Positions 4,566 to 6,352 of a DNA stretch of 6,352 nt are shown piece after piece. Each line of letters begins with the position of its first letter. Positions within the stretch are counted from its first letter, which is position 1. The stretch is from an uncultured Bacilli bacterium. Its GTDB lineage: Bacteria > Bacillota_I > Bacilli_A > ML615J-28 > CAG-313. The stretch is taken from positions 1 through 6,352 of the forward strand of contig CAJGCS010000062.1 in NCBI GenBank assembly GCA_904501965.1. Reading direction: 5' to 3'. A program made the position numbers and the translations under genes. The notes below the pieces were generated by a model, which was not told where the DNA came from, ran no database searches, and saw only the letters and a list, made by a program, of their open reading frames with translations.

Positions 4566-6352
4566 ATGAAAAAAATTAGCTTATTTTTATTAACATTTGT
4601 CTTAGCATTTGCACTTTGTGGATGCGGACATAAACATGCTCATAGTTCAAAAGTTGTAGCTCCTACTTGTACTGAAAAAGGCTACACTGAACATACATGT
4701 GAGTGTGGAGACTTATATAGAGATTCTTATGTTGATGCATTAGGTCATTCATTTGGTGAATGGGAAGTAGTGCTTGAAGCAACAGAAGAAGCTGAAGGAT
4801 TAAAAGAAAGAGTATGTGCTTGTGGAGAAAAAGAACAAGAAGTTATTGAAAAATTAGAACATACTCATAAATATACAGACACTGTAGTTGAACCTACTTG
4901 TGAAGATGCAGGTTACACTGAACATACATGTTCTTGTGGCCACTCATACAAAGATACATTTGTTGATGCATTAAGTCACTCATTTGGTGAATGGGTAGTA
5001 GTTAAAGAAGCTACTGAAGAAGCTGATGGCTTAAAAGAAAGAACATGTCACTGTGGTGAAAAAGAAACTGAAGTTCTTCCAAAATTAGAACATGTTCATA
5101 ACTACACAGAAAAAGTAGTTGAACCTACTTGTACTGAGAAAGGTTATACAGAACACACTTGTAGATGTGGTGATTCTTATAAAGATAACGAAGTGGCTGA
5201 ACTTGGACATAAATTCGGTGAATGGGTAGTAGTTAAAGAAGCTACTGAAGAAGCTGAAGGTTTAAAAGAAAGAACATGTCACTGTGGTGAAAAAGAAAGT
5301 GAAGTATTATCAAAATTACCTCACTCTCATAAATATACTGAAACTATAGTTGAACCTACATGTACTGAAAAAGGTTATACTAAATATACATGTAAATGTG
5401 GAAACTCTTATGATGGTGCTTATGTTGATGCATTAGGTCACTCATTTGGTGAATGGGTAGTAGTTAAAGAAGCTACTGAAGAAGCTGAAGGCTTAAAAGA
5501 AAGAACATGTCACTGTGGTGAAAAAGAAACAAGAGTTATTCCAAAAGTAGTAGATGAAGAAAACGTATTATACGTTGGTTCTGGCGAACAATATGAAACT
5601 ATCGAAGATGCATTAGCAGTTGCAAAAGATGGTTCAATTATTAGACTTGTTGCAGGTACTTATGAAGGTGCAATCGTTATTAATAGCAATATTACAATTG
5701 AAGGCCCTAACGCATCTGTTAACCCTGTAACTGATACACGTGATGAAGAAGCAATCTTTATTGGTGACTTAGTTATCGAAGGTAATAATGTTGTAATCGA
5801 TGGTATTAAGTTAGAAGGTGCAGGACGTATCGTTGGTGCAGAAACTGGTACTGATGGATTAGTAATTAAAAATGTTTTAGTTACTGGTTCTACAGTTAAC
5901 CAAGGTAATAACAGCGTAAATGCTCCATTCTATTTTGCTGCTGGTACAGGTGCTGATTATAAAAATACTCAAATCATTAACTGTAAAGCTGTAGATTTTG
6001 ATTCAAACAGACCAATGTACATTTATGGTTATGACTTTGATGGCTTAGTTGTTAAAGGTTGTCATTTTGTTGGAAATAGACAAAACTATAACGATGGTTT
6101 CAAAATCAGTGCTGAAAATGCTACTTATGGTATTAAAGGTGATGTATTATTTGAAGGTAACTATTTAGAAGGATTCTCACAATATGTTGTTTGGTTTAGA
6201 ATTTATGCTGAAGGTAATTACGAAATAATTAATAATACATTTGTTAATAATGGCCAAACTGCTGCTAGCCATGCTGCAGCTACATTCGTAACTTATAAAG
6301 GTGCTGCTGATGGTTTAGTTAATATTAACTTCGCATATAATACTGTTAAAGA
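4566..6352 (+). CDS. Large surface lipoprotein: four Cys/His tandem repeats plus beta-helix domain (3' partial)
   Basis: 595 codons are present and the frame is still open at the window edge. Residues 1-20 are a lipoprotein signal (MKK, hydrophobic 5-17, LCGC with lipidation probably at C20). Residues 22-329 are four 77-residue units, each with five cysteines (unit 1: C35, C45, C47, C84, C86) and several His, including an initial HxH. From about residue 334, LYVGSGEQYETIEDALAVAKDGSIIRLVAGTYEG and following text matches the opening of right-handed beta-helix (pectin-lyase-like) proteins, with rungs such as NITIEG, LVIEGNNVVIDGIKLEG, LVIKNVLVTG, TQIINCKAVDF and YEIINNTFVNNG. Such domains bind or cleave polysaccharides, but no catalytic residues can be assigned. 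The repeats resemble Cys-rich repeats I recall from gut Firmicute surface proteins. Probable role: membrane-anchored extracellular carbohydrate-interacting protein (inference). It has its own promoter and a strong ribosome site. Confidence 0.9.
   Translation, partial: MKKISLFLLTFVLAFALCGCGHKHAHSSKVVAPTCTEKGYTEHTCECGDLYRDSYVDALGHSFGEWEVVLEATEEAEGLKERVCACGEKEQEVIEKLEHTHKYTDTVVEPTCEDAGYTEHTCSCGHSYKDTFVDALSHSFGEWVVVKEATEEADGLKERTCHCGEKETEVLPKLEHVHNYTEKVVEPTCTEKGYTEHTCRCGDSYKDNEVAELGHKFGEWVVVKEATEEAEGLKERTCHCGEKESEVLSKLPHSHKYTETIVEPTCTEKGYTKYTCKCGNSYDGAYVDALGHSFGEWVVVKEATEEAEGLKERTCHCGEKETRVIPKVVDEENVLYVGSGEQYETIEDALAVAKDGSIIRLVAGTYEGAIVINSNITIEGPNASVNPVTDTRDEEAIFIGDLVIEGNNVVIDGIKLEGAGRIVGAETGTDGLVIKNVLVTGSTVNQGNNSVNAPFYFAAGTGADYKNTQIINCKAVDFDSNRPMYIYGYDFDGLVVKGCHFVGNRQNYNDGFKISAENATYGIKGDVLFEGNYLEGFSQYVVWFRIYAEGNYEIINNTFVNNGQTAASHAAATFVTYKGAADGLVNINFAYNTVK
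4629..5552 (+). repeat. Four tandem 231-bp in-frame direct repeats
   Basis: The units are 4629-4859, 4860-5090, 5091-5321 and 5322-5552, each exactly 231 bp (77 codons) with no indel. Each has an A half (120 bp; HxH, then EPTC-x9-C-x-CG and a closing LGH or similar) and a B half (111 bp; FGEWVVVKEATEEAEGLKER followed by TCHCG). The A halves have diverged between units. The B halves of units 2, 3 and 4 are nearly identical at the DNA level, with an unbroken shared run of about 40 bases from 4986 (GGTGAATGGGTAG onward) and equivalents. Unit 1 is the most divergent (for example VCACG in its B half). Confidence 0.95.

Noticed and set aside
4629..5552. CRISPR-like or mobile-element origin for the regular repeats
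   Set aside because: The repeats are 231 bp, contiguous without spacers, in frame and protein-coding. There are no terminal inverted repeats or transposase nearby.

Overview
The window is very AT-rich and every gene is on the + strand. The gene set points to a low-GC, spore-forming Firmicute: a spoVA germination/dipicolinate operon, an RNase J2-like protein, and A-purine-rich ribosome binding sites. The exact lineage cannot be read from the sequence. TGA serves as a stop (end of the spoVAC fragment, overlapping the spoVAD start) and Trp is written TGG throughout, so the standard bacterial code fits and a Mycoplasma-type code is unlikely.

Layout. (1) Positions 1-1437 are the 3' end of a spoVAC-spoVAD-spoVAE operon. 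The genes are packed with a 4-base overlap and a 2-base gap, and the operon closes with a strong hairpin terminator that starts inside the spoVAE stop codon. (2) Positions 1448-4497 form a second transcription unit. A good vegetative-type promoter drives an RNase J-family gene that most resembles RNase J2, then an acidic lipoprotein of unknown function, then a Bcp-type peroxiredoxin. A long hairpin terminator again begins inside the last coding region. (3) From about 4500 to the right edge there is a promoter, a possible catabolite (cre-like) operator and a strong ribosome binding site. They precede a large lipoprotein gene that runs off the window.

The large lipoprotein is the most unusual part. 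After its lipid-attachment cysteine it carries four tandem 77-residue units, encoded by exact 231-bp repeats with no indels. Each unit is itself two related halves rich in His and in Cys-x-Cys-Gly motifs. A right-handed beta-helix (pectin-lyase-like) domain follows. The smaller lipoprotein in the RNase J operon has a short version of the same His-x-His / Cys-x-Cys-Gly signature at the same distance from its lipidated cysteine, so the two surface proteins look linked.

The spoVA genes would act in the forespore and spore inner membrane, moving calcium-dipicolinate. The RNase J2-like protein would act in RNA decay, the peroxiredoxin in peroxide defence, and the two lipoproteins on the outside of the membrane. 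Apart from co-transcription, nothing in the sequence ties these roles into one pathway.
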